Shown: positions 1 through 10,086, numbered from the stretch's first letter. The stretch is 64,000 nt of DNA from Alteromonas australica (GCF_000730385.1 NZ_CP008849.1:1674001-1738000); one strand, 5' to 3'. Notes: a model not told the origin generated them from the sequence alone. Program-made: numbers and translations.

Positions 1-43
1 GTTCTGGTACGGCATTACCTGCAAAGAGCTTCATATCTGGCAC
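1..43 (-). CDS. prs: Ribose-phosphate pyrophosphokinase, N-terminal fragment (runs off window)
   Basis: Only the first 14 codons are inside the window. They read VPDMKLFAGNAVPE from a GTG start, matching the very conserved N-terminus of bacterial PRPP synthetase (E. coli begins MPDMKLFAGNA). An AGGA ribosome-binding site lies just upstream. The enzyme makes PRPP from ribose-5-phosphate and ATP for nucleotide, His and Trp synthesis. The gene is downstream of lolB, ispE and tRNA-Gln on the same strand, an order common in gammaproteobacteria, which supports the call despite the short length. Confidence 0.85.
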   Translation of the reverse strand, partial: MPDMKLFAGNAVPE

Positions 44-77
44 AAGTGGGTTCCTCAGTGCGTTGATAAAAGAGGTT

Positions 78-153
78 TGGCTGGGGTAGCAGGACTCGAA
101 CCTACGAATGGCGGGATCAAAACCCGCTGCCTTACCAACTTGGCTATACCCCA
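78..153 (-). tRNA. tRNA-Gln (anticodon TTG)
   Basis: Read on the minus strand this is a full cloverleaf with acceptor stem TGGGGTA/TACCCCA, a TTG anticodon flanked by T and A in the loop, a GTTCGAATC T-loop and an encoded CCA end. It is closely similar to E. coli glnX. Its 5' end is only 4 nt after the ispE stop codon and its 3' end is about 35 nt before prs, so it is probably cut out of a lolB-ispE-tRNA-prs transcript. Confidence 0.96.
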
Positions 154-157
154 ATTT

Positions 158-1048
158 TTAGTTCGTGTCCGATGTGGCGTTCACACTATTGTATTTTTCT
201 AGTTTTTCTAATAGCGGTGAGCGATTAACACCTTTTGCCACGAAACTCTGCCATGAACTGGGTAATTTACCCTGAACATCATTGGCTAAAGATTCATCAG
301 AAAAAGGCGCAAATACGCAAGCACCCGTGCCCGTCATTCGCGACGGTGCGTAGTGTACCAACCACTGTAATAATTTTGCAACTTCCGGATAGCGATTAAC
401 GACTAATTGCTGACAATCATTTCGAGTTTCTTCGAATTTATAGTCGGCCCAATCCATTGATGGGGTATTTCTGGTTAATTCTTGTGCAGTAAATATTTCG
501 CCGGTACTAATATGTACATTGGGGTTAGCCACCAAAAACCATTGTTCAGGCTGTGGGGCAGGCGTAATTTGTTCTCCTACGCCTTCGGCAAAAGAGGTTT
601 CGCCACGTACAAAAATGGGCACGTCGGCACCAAGTTGTAGGCCAATATCAGCGAGTTGATGGACAGATAGCCTTGTACCCCAAAGGGCATTTAGGGCAAC
701 TAAGGTGGTTGCTGCGTTGGATGAGCCGCCGCCAATACCGCCGCCCATAGGGAGGCATTTTTCTAGACTAATGTGGGCACCCAGCTTAGTTTTCGTCTGC
801 GCGGCCAACAATTTAGCGGCGCGGATAATTAAATTATCTTCGTCTTTTACGCCTTTTAAGGGCGTCGACATGGCAATAGTGCCTGTATGGTTGATATCAA
901 ACGCGAGCTTGTCGCCATAATCAAGCATTTGAAATAGGCTTTGCAACTTGTGATAGCCGTTGTCGTATCGCCCTAAGATATGTAAAAAGAGATTCAATTT
1001 TGCCGGTGATGGCCACCAGTCTTTATTTACGGTCACGGTAATGTCCAT
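158..1048 (-). CDS. ispE: 4-diphosphocytidyl-2-C-methyl-D-erythritol kinase
   Basis: IspE phosphorylates CDP-methylerythritol in the MEP pathway to isopentenyl diphosphate (cytosol). The 296-residue product has the family N-terminus WPSPAKLNLFLHI with the catalytic Lys at 17, the GHMP-kinase glycine-rich loop PMGGGIGGGSSNAA at 100-113, and the catalytic Asp in ADVP at 141-144. Length is slightly above the usual 280-290. It overlaps the 3' end of lolB by 16 nt and is followed after 4 nt by tRNA-Gln, so lolB-ispE-tRNA-prs looks like one transcription unit, as in other gammaproteobacteria. Confidence 0.96.
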   Translation of the reverse strand: MDITVTVNKDWWPSPAKLNLFLHILGRYDNGYHKLQSLFQMLDYGDKLAFDINHTGTIAMSTPLKGVKDEDNLIIRAAKLLAAQTKTKLGAHISLEKCLPMGGGIGGGSSNAATTLVALNALWGTRLSVHQLADIGLQLGADVPIFVRGETSFAEGVGEQITPAPQPEQWFLVANPNVHISTGEIFTAQELTRNTPSMDWADYKFEETRNDCQQLVVNRYPEVAKLLQWLVHYAPSRMTGTGACVFAPFSDESLANDVQGKLPSSWQSFVAKGVNRSPLLEKLEKYNSVNATSDTN

Positions 1049-1686
1049 TGATATATTTTTATTTTTAAAACAGTGGTAACAGGTTTATTACTTGGTGCCT
1101 CGTTAATCGGTAACGGGCTTTCCTGTGTTAAGGTTATTGCATGCGGTAACCAAATATCTCCACCTGTGGGCGTGGCCACGTTACCGTAATTCCCATAAGT
1201 GACTTGCCAGCCTTCGCAGGCATTGCATTGACTTTCCAGAGAGGCGAGTAGACCTTTGTCATTCAACTGATAACTGTCATTCGCCAAGGGCATTCCTTTA
1301 ATCCATGATAATAAAGGCGCCACGGGGATCGCCATTCCGGTAGCGTAGTAAATCAGTGGCTCAGGGATGGCGTCTTTATAGGTTTTACCGTCTGCCTCTA
1401 AAGTGGCCAGATCATCATCAACCACCAAGTGCACTAGGGTAATGCCAAGTAAATTGGTTAATTGAAAATTAAAATCGTCGCCATCTGTTTTCCACGAAAT
1501 GTTAGCGCTGGCCGCTTCTTTACCTTGCCTGAAGGCCATCTTTCCGCGCAATTCCCACTGCTGCACTTTTGCCACCTGCTGTAGCTGCGCGCTAAGGTTT
1601 ACCGCGTGCTGTGGGCCGTCTGGGGTCACCGTACAGGCGCTCACGGTGAGCAACATAATAAGCAAAAAGAGTAAATGTCGAGTCAT
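1033..1686 (-). CDS. lolB: Outer-membrane lipoprotein receptor LolB
   Basis: LolB takes lipoproteins from the periplasmic carrier LolA and inserts them in the outer membrane. The 217-residue product begins with a lipoprotein signal peptide ending in the lipobox TVSAC (Cys18), followed by a family-typical body including QWELRGKMAF and a WLPHAITL stretch near the C-terminus. It is divergent from hemA, an arrangement shared with E. coli (lolB/hemA). The 113-nt gap between them contains a TATAAT on the hemA strand. Synteny with ispE makes the call secure even though LolB sequences diverge. Confidence 0.93.
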   Translation of the reverse strand: MTRHLLFLLIMLLTVSACTVTPDGPQHAVNLSAQLQQVAKVQQWELRGKMAFRQGKEAASANISWKTDGDDFNFQLTNLLGITLVHLVVDDDLATLEADGKTYKDAIPEPLIYYATGMAIPVAPLLSWIKGMPLANDSYQLNDKGLLASLESQCNACEGWQVTYGNYGNVATPTGGDIWLPHAITLTQESPLPINEAPSNKPVTTVLKIKIYQWTLP

Positions 1687-1696
1687 GATATTTGTC

Positions 1697-1702
1697 TATA
1701 AT
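1697..1702 (+). promoter_or_regulatory. Candidate -10 box for hemA
   Basis: A perfect TATAAT lies about 98 nt before the hemA start in the lolB/hemA divergent gap. No good -35 hexamer is seen at 16-18 nt upstream, so this is a suggestion only. Confidence 0.35.
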
Positions 1703-1799
1703 AATTCTATCAGTTTATGGGAACACAGTTTCACCAACACTTTCAATCATTTTGGCTTTTTCGTACAATGCCGCTCCGACGTTGCCAGCATAGATTTTA

Positions 1800-3074
1800 A
1801 TGACACTACTCGCCCTTGGTATTAACCACAAAACTGCCCCCGTCGCACTTCGCGAAAAAGTGGCTTTTACACCAGATTCACTGGTGGAAGCGCTTGCGTC
1901 CCTAAAAAAGTTAGAGGGGGTTAATGAATCGGTGATTGTGTCTACCTGCAATAGAACGGAGTTATATGTCAATGCTCAACATGACTCTGCCACGACACTG
2001 TTATCTTGGCTATCAGAGTTTCATCACCTCGACGTAGATGAAATTGAGAAAAACAGTTATATCTTGAGTCAAGATGACGCTGTAAAGCATATTATGCGTG
2101 TAGCCAGTGGTTTAGATTCACTTATTTTAGGTGAGCCTCAAATACTGGGGCAGGTGAAACAAGCCTTTGGCGATGCCAAGCATTCAGGCATGGTAAGTAG
2201 CGAATTTGACAAACTATTTCAGCACACGTTTTCTGTGGCTAAACGGGTGCGCAGTGAAACCGAAATAGGGGCCAATGCCGTGAGCGTGGCTTACGCGGCC
2301 GTGCAACTTGCCAAGCATATTTTCGCAGAGTTACCTAAACGTTCTGTGTTATTGGTGGGTGCCGGGGAAACCATTGAGCTTGTGGCGCAACACTTGAAAG
2401 AGCAGGGTGTGACCTGTTTGGCTGTAGCCAACCGCACTGTGGCAAGAGCAGAGGCCCTCGCAGAAAGCTTAGATGCCAGTGTATTTACATTGTCACAGGT
2501 GCCTGAACACTTAAAAGATTTTGACATTGTCATTAGTTCTACTGCGAGCCAGCTGCCTTTAATAGGTAAAGGTATGGTTGAAAAAGCGTTGAGACAACGT
2601 AGAAACATGCCAATGTTTTTAGTTGATTTAGCCGTTCCTCGCGATATTGAATCTGAAGTGAACGAGCTCGGCGACGCCTATTTGTATACAGTGGACGATT
2701 TACAGCATATTGTTCAGAAGAATCTTGCTAACCGAGAGCAAGCTGCACAAGAAGCAGAGAAGCTGATTGAAAAGCAGGCTAGCGACTACATGGGCTGGAA
2801 GCAATCTCAACAGTCTATTGATTTGGTTAGGCAGTATCGTCAAAAAGGGATAACGCATCGGGATGAATTAGTTGAAAAAGCCCTTGTGCAATTAGGCGAA
2901 GGTAAAGATGCAGAGTCAGTATTAACGGAAATGGCCTATAAACTTACCAATACCTTGCTACATCCCACCACATTGGCGCTAAGAGAGGCCGCAATGCACG
3001 ACGACCCAGCGTTAAGTCGCTGGTTAGGGCAAGCATTATCGCTATCTGACACCACGTCAGATATTAAAAAATAA
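1800..3074 (+). CDS. hemA: Glutamyl-tRNA reductase
   Basis: HemA reduces glutamyl-tRNA(Glu) with NADPH to glutamate-1-semialdehyde, the first step of C5 tetrapyrrole synthesis. The 424-residue product has the family N-terminus MTLLALGINHKTAPVALRE, the active-site Cys50 in STCNRTELY, the SGLDSLILGEPQILGQVK signature, a Rossmann NADPH domain (LLVGAGETIELVAQHL around 190) and the C-terminal dimerisation domain. Length matches the family (about 418). It starts the hemA-prfA-prmC run, with 15 nt to prfA. Confidence 0.97.
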   Translation: MTLLALGINHKTAPVALREKVAFTPDSLVEALASLKKLEGVNESVIVSTCNRTELYVNAQHDSATTLLSWLSEFHHLDVDEIEKNSYILSQDDAVKHIMRVASGLDSLILGEPQILGQVKQAFGDAKHSGMVSSEFDKLFQHTFSVAKRVRSETEIGANAVSVAYAAVQLAKHIFAELPKRSVLLVGAGETIELVAQHLKEQGVTCLAVANRTVARAEALAESLDASVFTLSQVPEHLKDFDIVISSTASQLPLIGKGMVEKALRQRRNMPMFLVDLAVPRDIESEVNELGDAYLYTVDDLQHIVQKNLANREQAAQEAEKLIEKQASDYMGWKQSQQSIDLVRQYRQKGITHRDELVEKALVQLGEGKDAESVLTEMAYKLTNTLLHPTTLALREAAMHDDPALSRWLGQALSLSDTTSDIKK

Positions 3075-3089
3075 GGTAAAAAGAAAAAT

Positions 3090-4175
3090 ATGAAAGAGTC
3101 GGTGGTCAGAAAGCTCGAAAACCTGGTTGAGCGTTTCGAAGAAGTTCAGGCGTTATTAGGCGACCCAGCGGTGATTGGCGATCAGGATAAGTTTCGTAAT
3201 TTGTCGAAAGAGTTCAGTCAATTAGAAGGCGTTGTTGCTGGGTTTAATGCCTATCAGCAAGCGCAGGAAACGCTCGAATCTGCGCTAGAAATGATGAACG
3301 AAGACGACGCTGAAATGCGTGAAATGGCGCAGGAAGAGATGAAAGAGGCAAAAGGCGAAATAGAGCGTCTAGAAACTGAGCTTCAAGTACTACTCCTGCC
3401 TCGCGATCCTAACGATGATAACAACTGCTTTTTAGAAATTCGTGCCGGTGCCGGTGGGGATGAAGCCGCCATTTTCGCCGGCGACTTATTCCGTATGTAC
3501 AGTCGATACGCCGAGAGCAAGGGCTGGCGTGTAGAACTTGTGAATGCAAACGAGGGTGAGCATGGTGGCTACAAAGAAGTGGTGGCTAATATTAGCGGTG
3601 AAGGCGTATACGGCGTTTTAAAATTTGAATCTGGTGGTCACCGTGTGCAACGCGTGCCTGAAACCGAATCTCAGGGGCGTATTCATACTTCAGCTTGTAC
3701 TGTGGCAGTACTGCCGGAAGTGCCTGAATCAGAAGCCATCGAGATAAACCCAGCAGATCTACGCATCGATACTTTCAGGGCCTCGGGTGCGGGTGGTCAG
3801 CACGTTAACAAAACTGACTCAGCCATTCGTATTACTCACCTACCCACAGGGTTGGTGGTAGAATGTCAAGATGAGCGTTCGCAGCATAAAAACCGGGCTA
3901 AAGCGATGTCGGTATTGCAAGCGCGTCTTAATCAAATTGAAGAAGAGAAGCGTGCAGCTGAAGAAGCGTCAACCCGTAAGAGCTTAGTTGGGAGTGGCGA
4001 CAGGTCTGAACGTATCCGCACCTATAACTTCCCACAAGGGCGTGTTACTGATCACCGTATTAACCTCACTATCTATCGCTTAGATGAAGTGGTTGAAGGT
4101 GATTTAAAGCAATTGCTTGATCCTATCATGCAAGAACATCAGGCCGATTTATTAGCCTCGTTGTCAGACGAGTAA
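3090..4175 (+). CDS. prfA: Peptide chain release factor 1
   Basis: RF1 reads UAA and UAG stop codons and triggers peptide release on the ribosome. The 361-residue product has the PxT-type anticodon tripeptide PET at 190-192 within [14 protein letters not shown], which marks RF1 rather than RF2, and the catalytic GGQ at 235-237 (same numbering as E. coli). Its stop overlaps the prmC start by one base (TAATG), so the methylase that modifies the GGQ glutamine is translationally coupled to its substrate. Confidence 0.98.
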   Translation: MKESVVRKLENLVERFEEVQALLGDPAVIGDQDKFRNLSKEFSQLEGVVAGFNAYQQAQETLESALEMMNEDDAEMREMAQEEMKEAKGEIERLETELQVLLLPRDPNDDNNCFLEIRAGAGGDEAAIFAGDLFRMYSRYAESKGWRVELVNANEGEHGGYKEVVANISGEGVYGVLKFESGGHRVQRVPETESQGRIHTSACTVAVLPEVPESEAIEINPADLRIDTFRASGAGGQHVNKTDSAIRITHLPTGLVVECQDERSQHKNRAKAMSVLQARLNQIEEEKRAAEEASTRKSLVGSGDRSERIRTYNFPQGRVTDHRINLTIYRLDEVVEGDLKQLLDPIMQEHQADLLASLSDE

Positions 4176-5029
4176 TGATCACCATTGATGAAGCCTTGAA
4201 ACAGGCGGTGATTGCCCTTGAAGGAGGGGAATCTCCGTCTGTGGATGCTAAAGTGTTGCTGTGCCATGTACTCGACAAAACGCAAACCTATTTGTTTACA
4301 TGGCCAGACAACACACTCACTGCTTCTGAACTCAGTGCATACCAAGCACTTATTGAACGGCGTAAACAGGGTTATCCTGTAGCTTATCTAACGGGGACTC
4401 GGGATTTTTGGTCGTTAACCTTGGCCACCTCCAAGCATACCCTTATTCCTCGCCCAGATACGGAAGTGCTTGTTGAACAGGTGCTTGCCAATATGTCACA
4501 GTTTTCTGGTTCATCACCACTGTCTATTTGTGATTTGGGAACCGGAACCGGCGCCATCGCGTTAGCCCTGGCATCAGAATTACCCGATGCCCGCATTACC
4601 GGCGTTGACCTTATACCTGAGGCCGTGTCGCTGGCAAAGGAAAATGCATCGCGGAATAATATCAGTAATGTGGTGTTTAAGCAGAGTAGCTGGTTTGACG
4701 CACTTGAAGGTCAACGTTTTCACATCATAGCCTCTAACCCGCCTTATATTGAATTATCTAGCCCTTTTTTACATCAAGGTGATGTAAGGTTTGAACCCTC
4801 TTCAGCCTTGACATCTGGAGACGACGGCCTCGATGATATTCGCCATATTATTCAGCAATCGCCCCGCTATTTACACGAAGGCGGCCTGCTGGCATTTGAG
4901 CATGGTTTTAACCAAGGTGACGCCATAAGGGCGCTATTTGGCCAGCGCGGATTTGTCAATATTGAGACACATCAAGACTATAGCCAACTCGATAGAGTCA
5001 CCGTAGGCTATTGGCAAACTTGCGAATAA
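4175..5029 (+). CDS. prmC: Release factor glutamine N5-methyltransferase
   Basis: PrmC methylates the GGQ glutamine of RF1 and RF2 using SAM. The 284-residue product has the N-terminal helical substrate domain, the PVAYLTGTRDFW linker motif, the SAM-binding glycine loop DLGTGTGAIAL at 120-130 and the catalytic NPPY at 188-191. It starts inside the prfA stop codon. In E. coli prmC is followed by ychQ-ychA-kdsA; here an HD-GYP gene intervenes 52 nt downstream. Confidence 0.97.
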   Translation: MITIDEALKQAVIALEGGESPSVDAKVLLCHVLDKTQTYLFTWPDNTLTASELSAYQALIERRKQGYPVAYLTGTRDFWSLTLATSKHTLIPRPDTEVLVEQVLANMSQFSGSSPLSICDLGTGTGAIALALASELPDARITGVDLIPEAVSLAKENASRNNISNVVFKQSSWFDALEGQRFHIIASNPPYIELSSPFLHQGDVRFEPSSALTSGDDGLDDIRHIIQQSPRYLHEGGLLAFEHGFNQGDAIRALFGQRGFVNIETHQDYSQLDRVTVGYWQTCE

Positions 5030-5081
5030 TCTTATTTGCATTAGTATTTCGTCTATACCCAATGCCTAACAGGATGTTTTA

Positions 5082-6656
5082 ATGAGTGATGACTTGCTTT
5101 TCATCGATGAAGATGATGATGAGATAGAAGAAGATTTAGGTGCATGGAAAATCTTGATTGTCGATGATGAACCTGAGGTTCACGCCGTCACCAAGCTTGC
5201 CTTAAATGATTTTTCTCTCAACGGTAAAACCCTGACATTTGTTAGTGCGTACAGTGGGGAAGAAGCGAAGCAATGCTTTCGCGAAAATAATGACATTGCA
5301 GTGGTTTTGTTAGATGTGGTGATGGAAACCGACGATGCGGGATTAAAGGTTGCCGACTACATTCGAAACGAATTAGATAATCATTTTACGCGGATTATCC
5401 TGCGAACCGGGCAACCGGGGCAAGCGCCAGAAAAAGATGTAATCATTAATTATGATATTAATGATTATAAATCAAAGACTGAACTGACAGCGCAAAAACT
5501 CTTCACGGTCATTATTGCGTCACTGCGTTCTTATCGTGACATCGTGGTTATTGAAGAGAACCGAGCGGGTCTTGAAAAAATTATCGATGCGTCAGTCGAT
5601 CTTTTTTCGTCGAACTCCCTGGAAAAGTTCATGCAGGGTATTATTCAGCAGTTGGCCTCTATACTGGGATGCTCCCGTGATGCAGCATACATAACCACTG
5701 CTGTCGCCGCCACCCCGCAAGCTGCACCAAAGCGAATGCATCGCACAGAAACCAACCAACTTTATGTCTTTGCCGGGAATGGTGAATACGCAGAGAAAGA
5801 AGGCGTACCCTTAAAAGACGCTGTGTCGCGTACCGAATATGAGCTGTGCCAGCGTGCCATGGCGACACGGGAAATTGTCTATGCTGAAGATCACGTGGTG
5901 GCCTACTGTAATAGCAAAACCCAGAACGGTGCATTACTTTACTTATCGGGGCTACCGAGGCGCATCGGTGAAGGTGACAAGCATTTGATTAAACGTTTCT
6001 CAAATAGCGTACAACTGGCTTTTGATAATGTACTTAAAACCATGGATGTGGAGGAAACTCAGCGGGAGATAATAGAACGCTTGGGTAAAGCCATGGAGCA
6101 TGAAGAGCAAGGCAGTCACCACCTTACTCGTATGGCAGAAATGGCAGAAGTGCTGGCACAGGGCATAGGTTTATCAGAATCGGAAGTGCACGTTTTTAAA
6201 CAAGCCATTGTATTACACGATGTGGGTAACTCACGGGTACCGGCAACCATCTTACAAAAGACAGCACCGTTGAGCGATGAAGATATTTTTGCCATTCGCC
6301 AACACGCTGAGTTTGGTTATCAAATTTTAAAAGATTCTACGCGTCCCACTATCCAGCTGGCAGCCACGCTAGCTAAGCAACATCACGAGCGTTGGGACGG
6401 ACAAGGCTATCCCGACGGCTTATCAACGAAACATATTATGCTGGAAAGCCGAATTGCCACTTTGCTGGATGCTTTTGATGCCTTAGTGAACAAACGGCCG
6501 TATAAAGATGCGTGGCCGGTGGAAAAAGTCATCAGCGTATTGGAGCAGGAAAAAGCGCAGCATTTTGACCCTAGACTGGTTGAATACCTCATCGACCACA
6601 TTGATGACTTCATGCTTATACAAAAGCAATACCCAGATGTGCCAGACTACGTATAA
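5082..6656 (+). CDS. Response regulator with DUF3369 and HD-GYP (predicted c-di-GMP phosphodiesterase)
   Basis: The 524-residue cytosolic protein has an acidic N-terminus, a receiver domain (about 22-150; phosphoacceptor Asp78 in VVLLDVV; conserved Lys near 130-132), a DUF3369 region (about 165-315) and an HD-GYP domain (about 330-520). In HD-GYP the HD pair is at 379-380, HHERWDGQGYPDG at 434-446, and a DAFDALVNKRPYKD motif follows. The usual HDxGK reads HDVGN, with Asn at 383 in place of Lys, so activity should not be assumed. It sits between prmC and sirB2, where E. coli has no such gene. Its cognate kinase is not adjacent. Confidence 0.9.
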   Translation: MSDDLLFIDEDDDEIEEDLGAWKILIVDDEPEVHAVTKLALNDFSLNGKTLTFVSAYSGEEAKQCFRENNDIAVVLLDVVMETDDAGLKVADYIRNELDNHFTRIILRTGQPGQAPEKDVIINYDINDYKSKTELTAQKLFTVIIASLRSYRDIVVIEENRAGLEKIIDASVDLFSSNSLEKFMQGIIQQLASILGCSRDAAYITTAVAATPQAAPKRMHRTETNQLYVFAGNGEYAEKEGVPLKDAVSRTEYELCQRAMATREIVYAEDHVVAYCNSKTQNGALLYLSGLPRRIGEGDKHLIKRFSNSVQLAFDNVLKTMDVEETQREIIERLGKAMEHEEQGSHHLTRMAEMAEVLAQGIGLSESEVHVFKQAIVLHDVGNSRVPATILQKTAPLSDEDIFAIRQHAEFGYQILKDSTRPTIQLAATLAKQHHERWDGQGYPDGLSTKHIMLESRIATLLDAFDALVNKRPYKDAWPVEKVISVLEQEKAQHFDPRLVEYLIDHIDDFMLIQKQYPDVPDYV

Positions 6657-6699
6657 TACGTAGATTAAAAATAATGAAAACGAACAGGACACAATATTT

Positions 6700-7951
<1,252 letters not shown>

Positions 7952-7969
7952 ATGTAAGCATCATGGTGA

Positions 7970-7994
7970 ATGCCAGCACAGGAAGTGCTGGCAT
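7970..7994. terminator. Perfect 10-bp hairpin between convergent genes
   Basis: ATGCCAGCAC, a 5-nt loop (AGGAA) and GTGCTGGCAT form a perfect inverted repeat between kdsA and the convergent small gene. No T-run follows on either strand, so it may be a weak terminator or a 3'-end stabiliser. Confidence 0.5.
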
Positions 7995-8016
7995 ACCAAT
8001 CAGGTGTGATGTCGAC

Positions 8017-8307
8017 TTATTCGCTTTCGACTAAAAGCTGTGCGTCCTTTTTAGCCTTAGCCATGGCCAGTAGGTTTTTATGCAACGCTTCTTGAGTTTG
8101 TTCGTTCAACATCATGGTGGATTGTTTCTTCACTACAATATGCGCATCATTTTTTGGCAAAACGTCTGCCATGTTGATGCTGATCATTGCATCATTAATA
8201 AGTGATTCAAGATTGATCTTTTCTGGTTCTACGTTAGCATTCGCAGCGGCGCTAGCAAACGCCATAACAGAGACGCTAGCGACAAGTAATTTTTTCATGG
8301 TTTTCAT
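8017..8307 (-). CDS. Small exported protein of unknown function
   Basis: The 96-residue product begins with a clear Sec signal peptide (positive MKTMKK, hydrophobic core, likely cleavage after ANA near residue 25). The mature part is about 70 residues, has no Cys and looks helical and charged (Ala/Lys/Glu/Leu, NLLAMAKAKKDAQLL). I do not recognise a family. The first ATG is chosen because AGGTG lies about 8 nt upstream; the next Met at position 4 is also possible. Expression looks monocistronic, in an AT-rich upstream region shared with the divergent LysR gene. Confidence 0.65.
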   Translation of the reverse strand: MKTMKKLLVASVSVMAFASAAANANVEPEKINLESLINDAMISINMADVLPKNDAHIVVKKQSTMMLNEQTQEALHKNLLAMAKAKKDAQLLVESE

Positions 8308-8489
8308 AATTCACACCTAATTTAATTTATATAAAAGTTTGTATTAATTGTTAAATTGTTTAACAATTGAACCTTGTAAAGTTTTGAAATATATTAACTC
8401 TTTCAAGATTTGCGTAAATAATAGACACTTATTGAGCAAAAATAAAACGAGTAAATGTATGGGTGTTCATTAGAAAATCTAATGTATAT

Positions 8490-8505
8490 TTAACCAAATG
8501 GTCAT
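8490..8505. promoter_or_regulatory. Palindrome resembling a RutR-type operator
   Basis: TTAACCAAATGGTCAT matches TTGACCANNTGGTCAA at 12 of 14 defined positions and lies about 20 nt before the LysR-type gene. The better matches are in the purine cluster (47888 and 51648). It could equally be an autoregulatory site of the LysR protein. Confidence 0.3.
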
Positions 8506-8525
8506 AGTAGGTTTAAAAGGGCAGC

Positions 8526-9425
8526 ATGCACCGAAGACTCCCCCCTCTAAATGCGCTTAAAGCCTTTGAAGCCGCCGCGCGTCATTTAAGTTTTACCAAA
8601 GCGGCAGACGAGCTTTTTGTCACCCAGGCTGCTGTTAGTCATCAAATTAAAGCCCTTGAAGATTTCTTATCAATGAAACTCTTTTTACGGCGGAATCGGA
8701 CGTTGCTGTTAACGGAAGAAGGTCAAGCATATTTCCTTGAACTAAAAGATGTGTTTAAGCATTTGCAAGAGGCGACAGAAAGACTTCTTGCGAAGGGCAG
8801 CAAGGGGGCGATAACAGTGGCTATGCCGCCAAGTTTTGCCAGCCAATGGTTAGTCCCCCGTATCAATAAATTTAGTTTGGCCCACCCAGACATCGATGTA
8901 CGCATTAAAGCCGTGGATTTTGATGAGGGCTTTTTAGAAGATGACGTGGACGTGGCCATTTATTATGGCAAAGGGCGATGGAGCGGTTTACAAGCCGATA
9001 AGCTCCATCGCGAGTTTTTAACGCCACTTTGTTCGCCTTTGTTATTTAATAGTCCTAAGCCGTTGGCCAGTTTGGCAGATTTACGCCATCACGTGCTGCT
9101 TCATGATTTAAGTCGCTCCGCTTGGAAAAATTGGTTAAAGCATGTTGGCGTTACTGGCGTTAATGTGAATCACGGGCCTGTTTTCAGCCACTCAATGTTG
9201 GTACTTCAGGCGGCCGCCTTGGGGCAGGGAATTGCGTTGGGTAATACCATACTTGCTCGCCCTGAAATTGAAGCAGGACGCCTCGTTATGCCGTTCGAAG
9301 AACGCGTGGAAAGTCGTGATGCGTTTTATCTAGTGTGTGAAGAATCCCAGGCTGAGTTGGGTAAAATCGCCGCGTTTAGAGACTGGATCTTGGCGCTGGT
9401 GGAAGAAGAACAAGAGGATGTTTAA
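8526..9425 (+). CDS. gcvA: LysR-family regulator, GcvA-like
   Basis: The 299-residue LysR-type regulator begins RRLPPLNALKAFEAAARHLSF, the hallmark of the GcvA group, with a winged helix-turn-helix at about 20-60 and a periplasmic-binding-protein-like effector domain from about 92. In E. coli GcvA controls the glycine cleavage operon; whether this copy does is unknown. The order gcvA, ygdD (DUF423), rlmM is as in E. coli, but a hydrolase gene is inserted between gcvA and DUF423 and overlaps the gcvA stop by one base. AAGGG precedes the ATG. Confidence 0.85.
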   Translation: MHRRLPPLNALKAFEAAARHLSFTKAADELFVTQAAVSHQIKALEDFLSMKLFLRRNRTLLLTEEGQAYFLELKDVFKHLQEATERLLAKGSKGAITVAMPPSFASQWLVPRINKFSLAHPDIDVRIKAVDFDEGFLEDDVDVAIYYGKGRWSGLQADKLHREFLTPLCSPLLFNSPKPLASLADLRHHVLLHDLSRSAWKNWLKHVGVTGVNVNHGPVFSHSMLVLQAAALGQGIALGNTILARPEIEAGRLVMPFEERVESRDAFYLVCEESQAELGKIAAFRDWILALVEEEQEDV

Positions 9426-10081
9426 TGACTATCGATAAAAGCAGTATCGTCGATATAGACGTTAAGTCACCGCAAACGCCCATTGCTAGGCTCATTTTGG
9501 CTCATGGTGCTGGGGAAGGGAAAGAGCACCCTTTTATGCAAGAGATGGCCTCTCATTTGGTCGCCGGAGGCATAGAAGTTGTGTTATTTAACTTTCCTTA
9601 CATGCAGCAGATGAAGGAAACGGGCAAACGCCGACCGCCAGACAAAGCAGACAAATTGCTAGCGCATTTTGCCGAGGTTATTACCCATATCACTGAAAAT
9701 ATCCATAGTAGTTTACCCACCTTTGTGGGCGGCAAATCAATGGGGGGCAGAATGGCCAGTATGCTGTACCAAGAACATGACGAGATACAAGGCGCGATGG
9801 TATTCGGTTATCCATTTCACCCTCCGGGTAAACCTGAGAAAACTCGCATTGCCCATATGCCAACGCTGACAAAGCCCATGCTCATTATTCAAGGTGAAAG
9901 AGATACCTTTGGCACCGAACAAGAAGTGCTCAATTACACTTTGCCCGCAAGCATTGATTGCGTGTTTTTAGCCGATGGCGATCATAGCTTTAAACCGCGC
10001 AAAGCGAGCGGAAAAACACAACACGAACACATGGTTTACGCTGCCAAGCTTTGTGTTGATTTCATCTCCCGACTTATCTAA
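9425..10081 (+). CDS. Alpha/beta hydrolase, TEX30/KANL3-type family
   Basis: The 218-residue cytosolic alpha/beta hydrolase has the N-terminal motif LAHGAGEGKEHPFM, the nucleophile elbow GGKSMGG (Ser105), an acid in QGERDTFG (Asp160) and the His in ADGDHSFKP (His187), so the triad is complete. The family is widespread but the substrate is not known. Its ATG overlaps the gcvA-like stop (TAATG) and DUF423 begins 5 nt after it, so it is an insertion within the conserved gcvA-ygdD-rlmM block and is probably co-transcribed. Confidence 0.8.
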   Translation: MTIDKSSIVDIDVKSPQTPIARLILAHGAGEGKEHPFMQEMASHLVAGGIEVVLFNFPYMQQMKETGKRRPPDKADKLLAHFAEVITHITENIHSSLPTFVGGKSMGGRMASMLYQEHDEIQGAMVFGYPFHPPGKPEKTRIAHMPTLTKPMLIIQGERDTFGTEQEVLNYTLPASIDCVFLADGDHSFKPRKASGKTQHEHMVYAAKLCVDFISRLI

Positions 10082-10086
10082 TACAA

